The notes: generated by a model from the sequence alone, not told the origin. Shown: positions 22,901 to 29,014, counted from the first letter of the stretch. The stretch is DNA of 64,000 bases from Methanobrevibacter millerae (GCA_015063005.1 SUTF01000001.1:1-64000); one strand, 5' to 3'. Numbers and translations are program-made.

Positions 22901-25595
22901 CAATAGCCGAATTATTTATGATTCCGTTTTGACCAGCCCAGAAAATAGCTCCACCTTTATCTACACTATCATTATATGTTCCGCTCGAATTACCATTGAT
23001 AAATACAATATCATTTAAAATCACATTATTTGCTGTAATATTGAATATTCTGGAATAGCCTAATGCATTAATAGAATATCCATTACCGTTAATTGTAATT
23101 GATTTAGTGATATTCATACAATAGTCGTCAGGATATGTGACTTTATCCCCATAATCTTCCCTGGAAATAAATTCGAAAGACCTTGACAAATTAAGAACAT
23201 CACCATCATTAAGAGGGTCAATTAAAGTTTGAAGATACTTGAAATCACCCATATTCCATATGTCAAGTGTGGTGAAAGTAGCAGTGGCTTCCTTATATAA
23301 ATAAGTGTTATCTTCAAATCCGACTGAAACATCATATTCAGTGCTACGTTCTAAATTTTCCCTGACATTAATAATGAACTTTTCATAAATCCTGTTGAAA
23401 TATGTATCATAACTAGCCGTAGTGTTTAAAATCATCTGAGTAACAGGTGCGCCTTCATGAGTAACATTAATAACTATTCTGTATGAGTTTCTATTAGGAT
23501 CGTTTGGACTTGATATATTAACAATACCCATTATAGTGTTTAAATCAGCTGCAGATGATACGTTTAATAAATAGTCATTGTTATTATTGAAATAAGAACT
23601 TTTGATGTGATTTGCATATGTAGAACCGTCAGCACCTTCAGGTGTAACAGAAGTTCTGCCATTTTCCAATACCCCCTTGCCATCAAATTTGTTATAATCA
23701 CGACAGACTACAGGATTGTCACCAAAACCATCAACGACTACATAGTATACTGCACCACCATTATGAGATGCATTATTATTTATAAAAGTACAGTTTGTAA
23801 CATATAATGCTGAACCTATGCAACCTGCATAGTATAATCCACCACCATTATATGCATTTGATGCATTGATTATCAAATTATTGAAGTATATGTAATTGTA
23901 ACTACCAACATAAAGTGCACCACCATATTTAGTAGCATCACTGCCATAAATAGTTCCATTATCTATAGTTTGATGATCCGCATTAACATATAATGCTCCA
24001 CCATCAGTAGTAGCAGTACAATTAATAAGATTAATGTTTTTAATATCATTTCCCTGAGAGTTTATATATATTCCACCACCATTAACAGCAGTAGAATTTA
24101 TGATAGAAATATCTCTTATAGGATAAGAATTAGTACCTGACCAGTATATAGCACCACCATTACTTTTAGAACTTGAATTAGTAATATTAATGTTATATAG
24201 AGTACCATAACTACCTGTCCAGTATATAGCACCACCTAAACCTGTAGCAGTAGAATTAATTATTTCTACATTTGATAATATTGAACTAGTATCAAACACC
24301 CTTACAGCCCCACCATTTTGAGCTGAAGAATTAATAATAGTTATTTGAGAAAGTGTGCTTCCAACATCATATTTAATATCCAATGAACCTCCATTTTGAG
24401 AGGAACAATTGATAAAAGTAATGTTTTTAAATTGAGAGTATCTGGAATTTAAATACATTCCTCCACCATTAGCATTAGATTTGCCTGTAGTACAATTTAT
24501 AAAACTACAGTTTTCAAAATAAAAATATCTTGAAGCCTGGTTTGAAGAAAATCCTCCGCCCTCATAAACCGCATAATTATTCTCAAAAGTTAAATTGTAT
24601 AAATAGAAATATTCAAATCCATTTTCTGACCCATCCATACGAATTGCTCCACCACGACCAGCATTATTGGATAAAAATGAAGAATTAATAATATTTACAT
24701 TTTTAACCCAATTATTAAAGTGTATGGCACCGCCATAAGCATTAGTAGGGTTGTTAGTTGTCACATAATTTTCTTCGAAGGTATTGTTGATTATATCGAC
24801 ATATCTTGATTGCTCAACAAAAATTGATCCTCCGCTACCATATGCATAATTTTTTCCGAAATAGGAATCCCTAATAATAACATTCTTTTGATTGTCCTTA
24901 ATTTCAATTGCACCACCATGAGTCGCAGCATGATTTTCTTCAAAAGAACAATTAGTTATAAGAGTATTTGTAGCTGTAGTATATACTTCTATAGCACCAC
25001 CACCATAACCATTTCCAGTAAATGAAGCATAATTTCTATAAAAAGTAGAATTTTTAATTATTGAGTTAGTACTTCCTATTCGTATAGCACCACCCTGAGT
25101 TGCGGAGTTATCTTCAAAACTACATTCATCAACGATTAATGTTGAACTACTATCAGTTAAAATAGCTCCCCCATAATTACTGACACCATTTGTAAAAGTA
25201 ATTCCCCTCAGGGTAACGGTTGCACCCTGAATATTAAATATCCTTGCTTTAGAGTTAGCATCAATAATTACATTCCCATTTCCAGTGATAGTTACGTCCT
25301 TTGTTATAGTAATCCCGTTTGACAATGAATCAGAACTACTATAGGTATAATTTTTATCAAGAGTTATATCTCCCCCGTTAGTTACTAAATTTTTCAACGC
25401 TGTAAATGATTCCGAATTCTCATTAACAGACACCATATCATCATTAGTTGATGAAAGTGGGTTTGCAGAGACATCATTTAGCGAGAGTAAATTTTTGTCA
25501 GTTGTATTTAAATCACTATCTGCCGCCGCCACGGATGAAAGTGATAAAAATAAACATAATATTAAACAAACCAATACAATTTTAAATTTATCCAT
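7959..25595 (-). CDS. giant adhesin-like surface protein (~5,880 residues): beta-helix head, Ig-like stalk, membrane anchor
   Basis: The start is ATG 25595, where GGAG lies 9 nt upstream; the in-frame TTG at 25610 is part of that ribosome-binding region. A signal peptide (LCLFLSLSSVAAA) leads into a right-handed parallel beta-helix (about residues 65-635; GGAI, NCTF, NNAT repeats), an unlike interlude (635-780), and a second, longer beta-helix (780-2215) with 819-bp super-repeats. Residues 2280-5830 are about 40 Ig-like modules of about 87 residues (GNVTV, YSGD signatures), including seven near-identical 173-residue pairs. The end is a hydrophobic span (PIIALLLVLLAIGS) followed by RRFKK, a membrane anchor. 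It is very rich in Asn/Thr/Val and N-glycosylation sequons. Surface adhesion is inferred from the family; the ligand is unknown. Confidence 0.93.
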   Translation of the reverse strand: MDKFKIVLVCLILCLFLSLSSVAAADSDLNTTDKNLLSLNDVSANPLSSTNDDMVSVNENSESFTALKNLVTNGGDITLDKNYTYSSSDSLSNGITITKDVTITGNGNVIIDANSKARIFNIQGATVTLRGITFTNGVSNYGGAILTDSSSTLIVDECSFEDNSATQGGAIRIGSTNSIIKNSTFYRNYASFTGNGYGGGAIEVYTTATNTLITNCSFEENHAATHGGAIEIKDNQKNVIIRDSYFGKNYAYGSGGSIFVEQSRYVDIINNTFEENYVTTNNPTNAYGGAIHFNNWVKNVNIINSSFLSNNAGRGGAIRMDGSENGFEYFYLYNLTFENNYAVYEGGGFSSNQASRYFYFENCSFINCTTGKSNANGGGMYLNSRYSQFKNITFINCSSQNGGSLDIKYDVGSTLSQITIINSSAQNGGAVRVFDTSSILSNVEIINSTATGLGGAIYWTGSYGTLYNINITNSSSKSNGGAIYWSGTNSYPIRDISIINSTAVNGGGIYINSQGNDIKNINLINCTATTDGGALYVNADHQTIDNGTIYGSDATKYGGALYVGSYNYIYFNNLIINASNAYNGGGLYYAGCIGSALYVTNCTFINNNASHNGGAVYYVVVDGFGDNPVVCRDYNKFDGKGVLENGRTSVTPEGADGSTYANHIKSSYFNNNNDYLLNVSSAADLNTIMGIVNISSPNDPNRNSYRIVINVTHEGAPVTQMILNTTASYDTYFNRIYEKFIINVRENLERSTEYDVSVGFEDNTYLYKEATATFTTLDIWNMGDFKYLQTLIDPLNDGDVLNLSRSFEFISREDYGDKVTYPDDYCMNITKSITINGNGYSINALGYSRIFNITANNVILNDIVFINGNSSGTYNDSVDKGGAIFWAGQNGIINNSAIVYNYAGSYGGGIYYNSSASDCTIDECLFSNNKAIKNGGAIDCNATKMRLYNTTFESNVAENGAALCREASATGGSGRNNTFRLNHADIAGAALAWIKAEKIYIDTYTFIDNTADFSGGAIYVGVGSANCTIFNSTFIGNNVTNFTGGHGGAIEWYAVDGNILNSTFINNNAYTGGALYVGSDSGNINITNSGFLRNNAITIGGAIDLTASSVAVNNTYFRENTASEGGAIFVGGTGENNFINSSYFTNNIATYGKGGAINWNASAGQIFNTNFTQNSAEYGGAVYIGGNSDNSQITNVTFTGNNATYNGGAIDWNATGGKLYNTTFISNYAGEYGAALCRESGATGGSGKNNTFRLNHADIAGAALAWMNVTGIHINYYRFYDNTANASGGAIYIGNGSDNCIIDNSIFKGNNITNLTGGHGGAIDVVADNASVINSNFTNNNAFYGGALFVGSNSGNTNITNSTFTKNNADIDGGAINLQASAVTLNDTRFYENTAVRNGGALYVGGQGTTNKIYDSKFDENMAGNDGGAIFWRAYAGHIADSNFTRNSANYGGAIYLNGVSSNTNITHVIFKSNNATKNGGAIDCDATHMNLTYTLFESNYAGEYGAALCRESGATSGFGEYNNFTSNHAGIAGAALAWMDVKNININHYIFTDNIADQSGGAIYATQHSDNFTINNCDFKGNNVTNATHGQGGAIDADSSENTIKNSNFTNNHAFDGGAIHIGGDSGHTNITNVTFTRNGAYHDGGAINLVASGVSLNDTRFYDNAAVRNGGAVYVGGQGSTNMIFDSIFDENEAGNRGGAIDWLAQKGNITFSNFTRNSAHDGGALYLNGESSESVLSHLIFEENVATGNGGAIDCNATLVNLTHTQFTSNRADYGAALARESGATGGFGINNTFTKNHAYVSGAALAWLGVSNIHINNYTFINNTADYSGAAIYVGPQSDNCIVDNSTFEDNYVSNAISGRGGAIDWVGNNGTIINTNFTRCISVNAGAVYVAEGSDNMTINNTAFTSCTSLTNGGALVLCGDNVTITYSNFISSDAKVDGGAIAGFNSDNANISYCYFKYNVASGHIDVDGTVYGEGGAIYWENSTNLGIYNSKFKHNEAHLSGGSISADNCNDSVVYNMTTDDETAFRNGGSIAWINSNNVNITDSYFYDSGANYCGGTIYLSNVYDINVKNSSINVTYSSWDYGGGMYVDGNVTIENVTFNDTHSDDDYGTALYFHSGNSTVVNCTFENAKNTILINKTAEVHLSKNNITSNKPTKNTMYLTDIDDEIVSNIVNYAIWNDGNLYLDKNNFDYVIYNNGTIWTKTTTKMLNNESYNVTWNEYFPFFANITDDNLNTIISVRSLNTTNDVYQDAGNHYVLPYNADTIQCIYQGNFHLLPIDEGLKNNKIYKGTLNVKMPVTVEIDVIDVTFDGVLINATLKPTIDSNYTIKGQNVTFLICDGDGNLVKNITVNITDIDERNIPNTEFTAWSVANATLPIMNLGAGTYTISANYSGDTYHFGSIAINTSTIHLRQSWIIVNIENITYGENIIALITTNSNGTVHFNLHGRKEVKDVTMEKGTDGNYTGRLEITVDEYLTTGDHDVGVVLEENAYYAYATNLTSFTIYKLNTTVNATPIKLIIDVGEKQTIIVIVNDTYAKKNATGFVNITVGGKTYYDKLNPKGEAQFDVFDLPEGEYNNIEVDYGGDDFFNGNSTKLSFRVGQTSNYNITVNVNDVKLGENATIYISLPTTVTKNLTVFVNNTKYENVSVNNGLAILNVNSTVLSSPGQYVVNVTYPGDNVYALKSNNGNKFNVTATDDWNLGLSVEAHTYGQNTVFTVILPSDIKNKRVNLTIDGQYHPVTIDNDGKGSLTLNNLSGGLHTVVANYTGDSRYLSKTNSTKFLINQAESNVALSQDADGNVIATVLPVNVTGSVTFYVGGRNYTVDLTGNTATLDKNNLTIGNNSVVVVYNGDINFTSSKNSTNFPIAKNTASVNVTATNVTYGDASEITVKVPVAQTGYVTITVNDTLVNVTVKIVNGEAKFNARGLDAGKYIVNVTYLGDDNYGVAQNHTYFNITKNNELAAEVIGQNVTVKDNASFVINITDDFNGKVNIAIGDVGYYDNITKALIAIDKLPAGIYTANVTFYGDNNYNNKSVEVKFEVSRVTPIINVTIDDVTYPNKSVAIVDVSDYANGTVDIAVGDKHFNKTISNGHVQIDLTGLSAGVKDALVNFTTSDDYNTNLTASVKFNIGKANSTVVITQDGQNVIATVSAGATGNVTFIINGKKYFKDVNDDGKAILENVLTNGNNTVVVIYSGDANFTSAFNATNNTVDLKDALVNVSATTVVYGNDSVITVKVPAAQKGYVRVVVNGTAIDVVLEIKEGTATFNASGLDVGRYEVNVTYLSDGIYGINQNSTFFNITKADLNASVIAQNVTVDVNISFIITILNDFKGNVSIEVDSVKYDGAVKTLIEMEKLLKGAKQATVTFYGDDNYNDLVLNPSFTVSVINPTINVTITDTTYPNNATATVKVSGKANGTIEIKVGDKTYSKEIADGEVVIELDGLGAGLKEANVTFTSADDYNSDVNTTYKFFISKAQSHIEINVTPSDLSAGDDAIINITVSCTGNPIVYIDDEVIDDKSLENNRIIIDKSKLTVGKHTVVVYYPGDDNYESSSDSYTFTVNKHKSMVNVTVKDTPYNEVAQITVQTPIAQTGYVTITVANKNYTAKLENGIAKFNVTGLNVDKYAVEVIYDGDENYTVQTNDTTFNVTQINLQPTVIGVNVTDAMNSTFIMVVPDDYSGQVTITVGGETYTGDAASIIQMAKLTVGEKEAHVVFADDKNYKGTELDVKFNVTAAEKQLPVTTVVNSTTVVVTVPENITGNVTVVLPNGTNKTVIVENGSAIITLENMTPGVNNITVIYTDGNNTITTNATITIPKHDTKMNVTVTEAKAGGNATVTVEIPVDATGNITVTIDGKTYTTDNITDGKAVITIENLTAGDKTLIVEYGGNANYTANYTLANFTVAPGKVDSDIIVIDHGNGTVVVVVGDNATGNVTIKVGDKEFNGTVVDGVAVVNVTNVTPGIHEVEVIYSGDDSHTNATVEANITAPKYDAGMNVTVGEAKEGEPIVITVEVPVGATGNVTVYVGGENHTGVIDPVTGKAVVTVDNVSDGDHTIAVEYTGDSNYSANYTVANMTVEKVKSDSEIIVVDHGNGTVVVVVGDNATGNVTVKVGDKEFNTTVVDGVAVVNITDVVPGNHTVEVIYSGDDSHTNATVEANITAPKYDAGMNVTVGEAKEGEPIVITVEVPVGATGNVTVYVGGENHTGVIDPVTGKAVVTVDNVSDGDHTIAVEYTGDSNYSANYTVANMTVEKVKSDSEIIVVDHGNGTVVVVVGDNATGNVTIKVGDKEFNGTVVDGTAVITVEDITPGVHDVEVIYSGDDSHTNATVGANITAPKYDAGMNVTVGEAKEGEPIVITVEVPVGATGNVTVYVGGENHTGVIDPVTGKAVVTVDNVSAGDHTIAVEYTGDSNYSGNYTVANMTVEKSKIDSDLTVVDYGNGTVVVVVGDNATGNVTIKVGDKEYNATVIDGKAVVTLDNITPGIHDVEVIYSGDDSHTNATVGANITAPRYDAGMNVTVGEAKEGEPIVITVELPVGATGNVTVYVGGENHTGVIDPVTGKAVVTVDNVSAGDHTIAVEYTGDSNYSGNYTVANMTVEKSKIDSDLTVVDYGNGTVVVVVGDNATGNVTIKVGDKEFNGTVVDGTAVITVEDITPGVHEVEVIYSGDDSHTNATVGANITAPRYDAGMNVTVGEAKEGEPIVITVELPVGATGNVTVYVGGENHTGVIDPVTGKAVVTVDNVSAGDHTIAVEYTGDSNYSGNYTVANMTVEKSKIDSDLTVVDYGNGTVVVVVGDNATGNVTIKVGDKEFNGTVVDGTAVITVEDITPGIHDVEVIYSGDDSHTNATVEANITAPKYDAGMNVTVGEAKEGEPIVITVEVPVGATGNVTVYVGGENHTGVIDPVTGKAVVTVDNVSAGDHTIAVEYTGDSNYSGNYTVANMTVEKSKIDSDLTVVDYGNGTVVVVVGDNATGNVTIKVGDKEFNGTVVDGTAVITVEDITPGIHDVEVIYSGDDSHTNATVEANITAPKYDAGMNVTVGEAKEGEPIVITVEVPVGATGNVTVYVGGENHTGVIDPVTGKAVVTVDNVSAGDHTIAVEYTGDSNYSGNYTVANMTVEKSKIDSDLTVVDYGNGTVVVVVGDNATGNVTIKVGDKEYNATVIDGKAVVTLDNVTPGIHDVEVIYSGDDAHTNATLNTTIDVSKGITPITVEVDSIHVGDNAIVKVTLAKDANGNVTIEIDGKTYTKEIVDGVAIFEIENLIAGEKSVFATYGGGDYYASAHASNQFNVSKVDSSLTVEVGDVKVGENVTVTVHVPKDATGQVLIDIDGVGYYVNVTDGVGTIQIPYLENGTYDMALTYVGDDKYLPSSNSDTFKVEKIASFVIPIANNIVVGENENIILTVPIDATGNVTVVIDNEEFNFNLNNGLLSAVYREGEKYSVAVSGGNGELVISGLPKGEYFVSVRYNGDYKYLPSENVTTFIVSKQNTPMNVIDQGNGTIEVILPSDAVGNVTVSDGLNNYTAEVINGTAVINLENTTPGKHEVVVKYDGNDEYSSNTTNIVVDIPKYDTPISVETANISVGETETVIVTLPEDATGTVTIEINGKEYTTTEIIAGKATFKVDGLAFGNKTVAVKYSGDNNYNDNYTTGQFVVSKVPSTIHAVGKDINVGTDEIITAFVPNDAHGRVLVNINDVGYYGDIINGKANIIIPELPSGIYTAEVIFEGDDKYLPSETQLRFTVSKVNTPISATGDEIPQGKDATVVVKVPSDATGTVTITIDNKQYTTEVKDGKAVFTVPGLVKGDYDVNASYSGDKKYDANDTITEVEVYFNETPAHPEDVNHHKMDNGRSSSLDSYATGNPIIALLLVLLAIGSTQIRRFKK
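10063..13695 (-). repeat. seven near-identical 519-bp tandem repeats
   Basis: Seven copies of a 519-bp (173-codon) unit; for instance, the segment encoding KYDAGMNVTV or RYDAGMNVTV recurs seven times at 519-bp spacing between about 10,490 and 13,610. Each unit encodes two Ig-like modules. Copies differ mainly in short interchangeable patches (SDSEII or IDSDLT; NGTVVDGTAV or NATVIDGKAV), which points to gene conversion or unequal crossing-over. Confidence 0.95.
19950..22860 (-). repeat. 819-bp super-repeats in the beta-helix region (about 3.5 copies)
   Basis: The segment encoding GAALAW recurs with gcaagagc at 20167, 20983, 21802 and 22621, spaced 816, 819 and 819 bp. Surrounding motifs (GAALCRESGATGG, NNTFRLNHA) repeat in register. 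A unit is 273 residues, many beta-helix coils. Confidence 0.85.
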
Positions 25596-25604
25596 ATTAA
25601 CAAT

Positions 25605-25645
25605 CTCCAATAAATTAAATATTCATTTTCGAACGTTTATATGGT
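25605..25645 (-). promoter_or_regulatory. probable promoter and ribosome-binding site of the giant adhesin gene
   Basis: On the minus strand CCATATAAAC (25644-25635) is a TATA-box candidate. A transcription start about 25 nt downstream (near 25614) would give a leader of about 20 nt carrying GGAG at 25608-25605 before the ATG at 25595. Confidence 0.45.
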
Positions 25646-25659
25646 ATTAATTAAGATTT

Positions 25660-25966
25660 TCAAAATATATATGCCTTTGTATATTGTATATTAAAAAATG
25701 ATTAAAAAAATTTTAAATAAATATATTATTATTAAACAAAAGTATAAAAAATATATTAATATATGTAAAAAATAAAAAAAATTAAAAATAAATAAAACCT
25801 TATTTAATCTACAATATATAATTGAAAAATCTATTCGCGATAAAAAAAATATAGAAAAAGAGAATAATTTTGAAAAAAAATTAAAATTTTTTTCAAATAC
25901 ACCAACCGTTCACAATTATGAAAGATAATGCCATGAAAAAATTGAAAATTATGAGTTACATACCCA
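25660..25966. other. AT-rich intergenic region, nothing further recognised
   Basis: About 300 bp of extremely AT-rich DNA between the giant adhesin promoter and uppP. It has many A-runs and short TA steps but no ORF, RNA gene or clear repeat. Confidence 0.6.
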
Positions 25967-26800
25967 TTAGAAGATATGGGCAATTGAACCAACAAATACA
26001 ATAATTCCTACAATCCAACAGTAGTAAGCAAAAATATCCAAACTTTTATTTTGAATCAAATCAAGCAGCCATTTGATTGCAAGGTAACCTGAAATGAATG
26101 CTGCAATAAATCCCAACATCACTGCTGCACCATCAGTTCCCATGGACAAACCGATATCCTTTAGCTGGACAAGAAATGCTCCAAAAATTGCAGGTATTGA
26201 CAATATAAAACTGAATTTAGCGGCAAATTCTTTATCAAGACCAACGACAAGACCTGCTGCAATTGTGGTTCCTGAACGGGACAATCCCGGCATGATAGCG
26301 CAAGCCTGACCTAAACCCATGAACAGTGATTGGAACCAAGCCATATGGGACATGTCAATTTGGCCGGATGCCATCCTTTGAGACAAATACAATATCGTAC
26401 CAGTCACGAACAGGAAAAATCCAGGAACATAAAGTGCTCCTGCAAAAAGAGCATCAACCTGACTTTCAAACAAAATTCCAACAAGACCTACGGGAATTGT
26501 TGCTATAATAACATACCATGCAAGTCTTTTATAAGGGTCTGAATAGAATCCCTCACGGAATCTACGCTGCAATATATCGCCGATACTTAAAAGCCATGCA
26601 CGCAACATTTTGTAAATGTCTGCACGGAAGAAAATCAGCACTGCAAGCAATGATCCCAAATGAAGAAATGTGTCGAAAGCAAGAGAGCTTTCAACGCCTA
26701 AAAGTTTTTGGATAAACATTAAGTGTGCGGAACTACTGACAGGTAAAAATTCAGTTAATCCCTGAACGATACCGATGATGATTCCTTGAATAATATCCAT
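25967..26800 (-). CDS. uppP: undecaprenyl-diphosphatase family protein (UppP/BacA)
   Basis: This 277-residue polytopic membrane protein of the BacA/UppP family removes a phosphate from polyprenyl diphosphate so the lipid carrier can be reused in envelope polymer synthesis. The family signatures are intact: near the N-terminus GLTEFLPVSSSAHL (catalytic Glu and Ser cluster) and in the middle PGLSRSGTT. Seven or eight hydrophobic segments are visible. GGTGA precedes the start. It lies 9 bp downstream of ilvE and is probably co-transcribed with it. In a pseudomurein-walled archaeon it plausibly recycles the undecaprenyl-type carrier of wall or glycan precursors; that role is inferred. Confidence 0.92.
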   Translation of the reverse strand: MDIIQGIIIGIVQGLTEFLPVSSSAHLMFIQKLLGVESSLAFDTFLHLGSLLAVLIFFRADIYKMLRAWLLSIGDILQRRFREGFYSDPYKRLAWYVIIATIPVGLVGILFESQVDALFAGALYVPGFFLFVTGTILYLSQRMASGQIDMSHMAWFQSLFMGLGQACAIMPGLSRSGTTIAAGLVVGLDKEFAAKFSFILSIPAIFGAFLVQLKDIGLSMGTDGAAVMLGFIAAFISGYLAIKWLLDLIQNKSLDIFAYYCWIVGIIVFVGSIAHIF

Positions 26801-26809
26801 TTATTCACC

Positions 26810-27733
26810 TTAAATGTAATCTAACCATCCATATTTATCTTCGATTTTGGCTTCAACTATGTCGAAGAATGTTGACTGTATTTTCTCAGCAATAGGTCCT
26901 CTTTTACCTATGCCGATAGTTTTGTGATCAATTGATCTGATTGGAGTTACTTCAGCTGCGGTTCCAGTGAAAAATACTTCATCAGCCAAGTATAATCTTT
27001 CACGGACAATTCTTTCTTCAATTACTTCATATCCTAAGTCACGAGCAACCTTCATGATGGAATCCCTTGTGATTCCTCTTAAGTTTGAAGATCCGAGTGA
27101 TGGAGTGTGTAAAACGCCGTCTTCAACCAAAAAGATGTTTTCTCCACTACCTTCTGAAACATAACCCATATAATCAAGCATTATTGCTTCATCATAGCCA
27201 TGTTCGATAGCTTCAAGTTTAGCCAATTGTGAGTTCATATAGTTAGCTCCACATTTTGCCAATGCAGGGAAAGTGTCAGGAGCAGGTTTTCTCCAGGATG
27301 AAACTCCAATGTCTACACCGTTTTCCATTCCTTCTTCACCGAGGTATGATCCCCAGTCCCATGCGGCAATAACAACATTTACAGGACAATTGAGAGGATT
27401 TACACCTAATTCTCCATATCCCCTAAATACAATAGGGCGTATGTAACATGATTTTAAACCGTTTTCTTTAACTGTTAACTTAATTGCATCTGCAATTTCC
27501 TCTTCGCTGTAAGGAATAGGTATGCTGTAAATTTTAGCAGAATCGAAAAGTCTCCTTACATGTTCTTTTAAACGAAATACTGCAACACCATTTTCATTGC
27601 TGTATGCACGTATACCTTCAAAAACACTTGTTCCATAATGGACTACGTGAGAAAGGGAATGAATTTTTGCATCTTCCCAATTTACTAGTTCTCCGTCCAT
27701 CCATACTTTACTTGCACTGTCATCCCAAGCCAT
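26810..27733 (-). CDS. ilvE: branched-chain amino acid aminotransferase
   Basis: This PLP-dependent fold-type IV transaminase catalyses the last step of valine, leucine and isoleucine synthesis with glutamate as donor. It is 307 residues, the usual length. The PLP lysine lies in [11 protein letters not shown]. Other family marks are [42 protein letters not shown] and [15 protein letters not shown] 27733 is preferred over an in-frame GTG at 27742, because that GTG belongs to a GTGAT ribosome-binding sequence. It is followed by uppP after 9 bp, and its upstream region is shared with the divergent tRNA-Val. Confidence 0.95.
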   Translation of the reverse strand: MAWDDSASKVWMDGELVNWEDAKIHSLSHVVHYGTSVFEGIRAYSNENGVAVFRLKEHVRRLFDSAKIYSIPIPYSEEEIADAIKLTVKENGLKSCYIRPIVFRGYGELGVNPLNCPVNVVIAAWDWGSYLGEEGMENGVDIGVSSWRKPAPDTFPALAKCGANYMNSQLAKLEAIEHGYDEAIMLDYMGYVSEGSGENIFLVEDGVLHTPSLGSSNLRGITRDSIMKVARDLGYEVIEERIVRERLYLADEVFFTGTAAEVTPIRSIDHKTIGIGKRGPIAEKIQSTFFDIVEAKIEDKYGWLDYI

Positions 27734-27769
27734 ATTTATCACATCTAAATTTTCTAAATAATTATATTA

Positions 27770-27790
27770 TTTTATGTTTATATATAATTT
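27770..27790 (-). promoter_or_regulatory. probable ilvE promoter (TATA box)
   Basis: On the minus strand GAAAAATTATATATAAAC (about 27793-27776) has a purine-rich BRE-like lead and a TATA element. It is placed for a transcription start near 27755, about 22 nt before ATG 27733. Confidence 0.5.
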
Positions 27791-27795
27791 TTCAA

Positions 27796-27811
27796 CGAAA
27801 GACTTATATAA
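27796..27811 (+). promoter_or_regulatory. tRNA-Val promoter (BRE plus TATA box)
   Basis: CGAAA (27796-27800) followed by CTTATATAA (27803-27811) is a classic archaeal BRE/TATA pair. It is placed so that transcription would start about 25 nt downstream, just before the mature tRNA 5' end at 27837. Confidence 0.7.
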
Positions 27812-27836
27812 TATTAACATCATAATATAATTTGTT

Positions 27837-27908
27837 GGTTCCGTGGTCTAGTGGTATGATACCTCCCTTACAAGGAGGGGATCACGAGTTCGAGTCTCGT
27901 CGGAACCA
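27837..27908 (+). tRNA. tRNA-Val (anticodon UAC)
   Basis: A 72-nt cloverleaf: acceptor stem GGTTCCG (27837-27843) pairs with CGGAACC (27901-27907). The anticodon stem CCTCC/GGAGG encloses loop CTTACAA with anticodon TAC at 27869-27871. The T-arm contains GTTCGAG. Discriminator A is at 27908, the CCA end is not encoded, and there is no intron. It is followed by a T-run (27911-27916), a likely terminator. Confidence 0.97.
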
Positions 27909-28140
27909 CTGTTTTTTTCTATTTAAAGCTTATTTTATTACTTATTATGAAAATTTCTAATTAAATTATATACATACTATTTTAAATATAATGTACATTT
28001 TACCATAAATTATAATATTATTTTAAACATTTAAATAATTAATTATAAATTTTATATTAAACTGAATAAAATAATTAAATAATAAGATTTAAATAATTTT
28101 CTTGTCATATTTAATATTACAAATATAGGAGATTTTTAAT

Positions 28141-28971
28141 ATGGTAGTTAAAATTGCTATTATCAAAAGTGGTAACATTGGTACTTCACCAGTTATCGAT
28201 TTGTTGTTAGACGAAAGAGCAGACAGACCAAATATAGATGTTAGAGTATTTGGATCTGGAGCAAAAATGAACCCAGAACAAGTAGAAGATGTTGTCCCTA
28301 AAATAGACGCATTTGAACCTGATTTCGCAATATTCATTTCACCAAACCCAGGAGCACCTGGTCCTGCTAAAGCAAGAGAACTCTTATCTGAAAAAGACTT
28401 ACCTGCAATCATCATCGGTGATGCACCAGGTAAAGGTAAGAAAGATGAAATGGACGAACAAGGTTTAGGTTACATCATCGTAATGTCTGACCCAATGATT
28501 GGTGCAAAAAGAGAATGGTTAGACCCAACTGAAATGGCTATCTTCAACGCAGATATCTTAAAAGTATTAGCTGAAACCGGTGCATTAAGATTAGTACAAA
28601 AAACCATTGACGGTGTAATCGCTGCTGCTGATGCTGGAGAAGAAATCGAATTACCTAAACTCATTATTACTGCTGAAAAAGCTGTAGAAGCTGCTGAATT
28701 TGCTAACCCATACGCAAAAGCAAAAGCTATCGCTGCATACGAAATGGCTGGATCTGTCGCAAACTTAGACATGAAAGGTTGTTTCATGACCAAAGGATTC
28801 GAAAACTTCATTCCTTTAGTTGCTGCTGCACACGAAATCGCTGCTGCTGCTGCTAAATTAGCACAAGAAGCAAGAGAAATCGAAAAATCCAACGACACAG
28901 TCTTAAGAACTCCTCACATGAAAGAAGGAAACCCTGGTCGTAAAACCGATTTAATCTCAAAACCAGAATAA
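28141..28971 (+). CDS. mtd: F420-dependent methylenetetrahydromethanopterin dehydrogenase
   Basis: Mtd reversibly reduces methenyl-H4MPT to methylene-H4MPT with reduced F420, a core cytoplasmic step in making methane from CO2. The 276-residue length and N-terminal VKIAIIKSGNIGTSPVIDLL are characteristic, as are DVRVFGSGAKMNPEQVE and FISPNPGAPGPAKARELL. The C-terminal half is Ala-rich and helical (AAAHEIAAAAAKLAQEAREIEKS region). GGAG lies 9 nt before the ATG. Synonymous codons look highly biased (TTA for Leu, GCT/GCA for Ala), as expected of a highly expressed gene. It stands alone, with its own leader and a hairpin terminator. Confidence 0.98.
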   Translation: MVVKIAIIKSGNIGTSPVIDLLLDERADRPNIDVRVFGSGAKMNPEQVEDVVPKIDAFEPDFAIFISPNPGAPGPAKARELLSEKDLPAIIIGDAPGKGKKDEMDEQGLGYIIVMSDPMIGAKREWLDPTEMAIFNADILKVLAETGALRLVQKTIDGVIAAADAGEEIELPKLIITAEKAVEAAEFANPYAKAKAIAAYEMAGSVANLDMKGCFMTKGFENFIPLVAAAHEIAAAAAKLAQEAREIEKSNDTVLRTPHMKEGNPGRKTDLISKPE

Positions 28972-28997
28972 GTAGACTAACCTCTACTTATTTTTTT
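28969..28997 (+). terminator. hairpin terminator of mtd
   Basis: TAAGTAGA (28969-28976) and TCTACTTA (28983-28990) form a perfect 8-bp stem with a 6-nt loop, followed at once by seven T. The left arm includes the mtd stop codon. Confidence 0.75.
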
Positions 28998-29014
28998 AAC
29001 TTTTTTTTAAAAAA

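Noticed and set aside
27837-27908. tRNA-Val as an integration (att) site
   Set aside because: No duplicated 3' tRNA segment or integrase gene in the window.
28470-28898. 142-codon minus-strand ORF inside mtd
   Set aside because: Antisense to a highly conserved, codon-biased gene; its composition mirrors the mtd codons.
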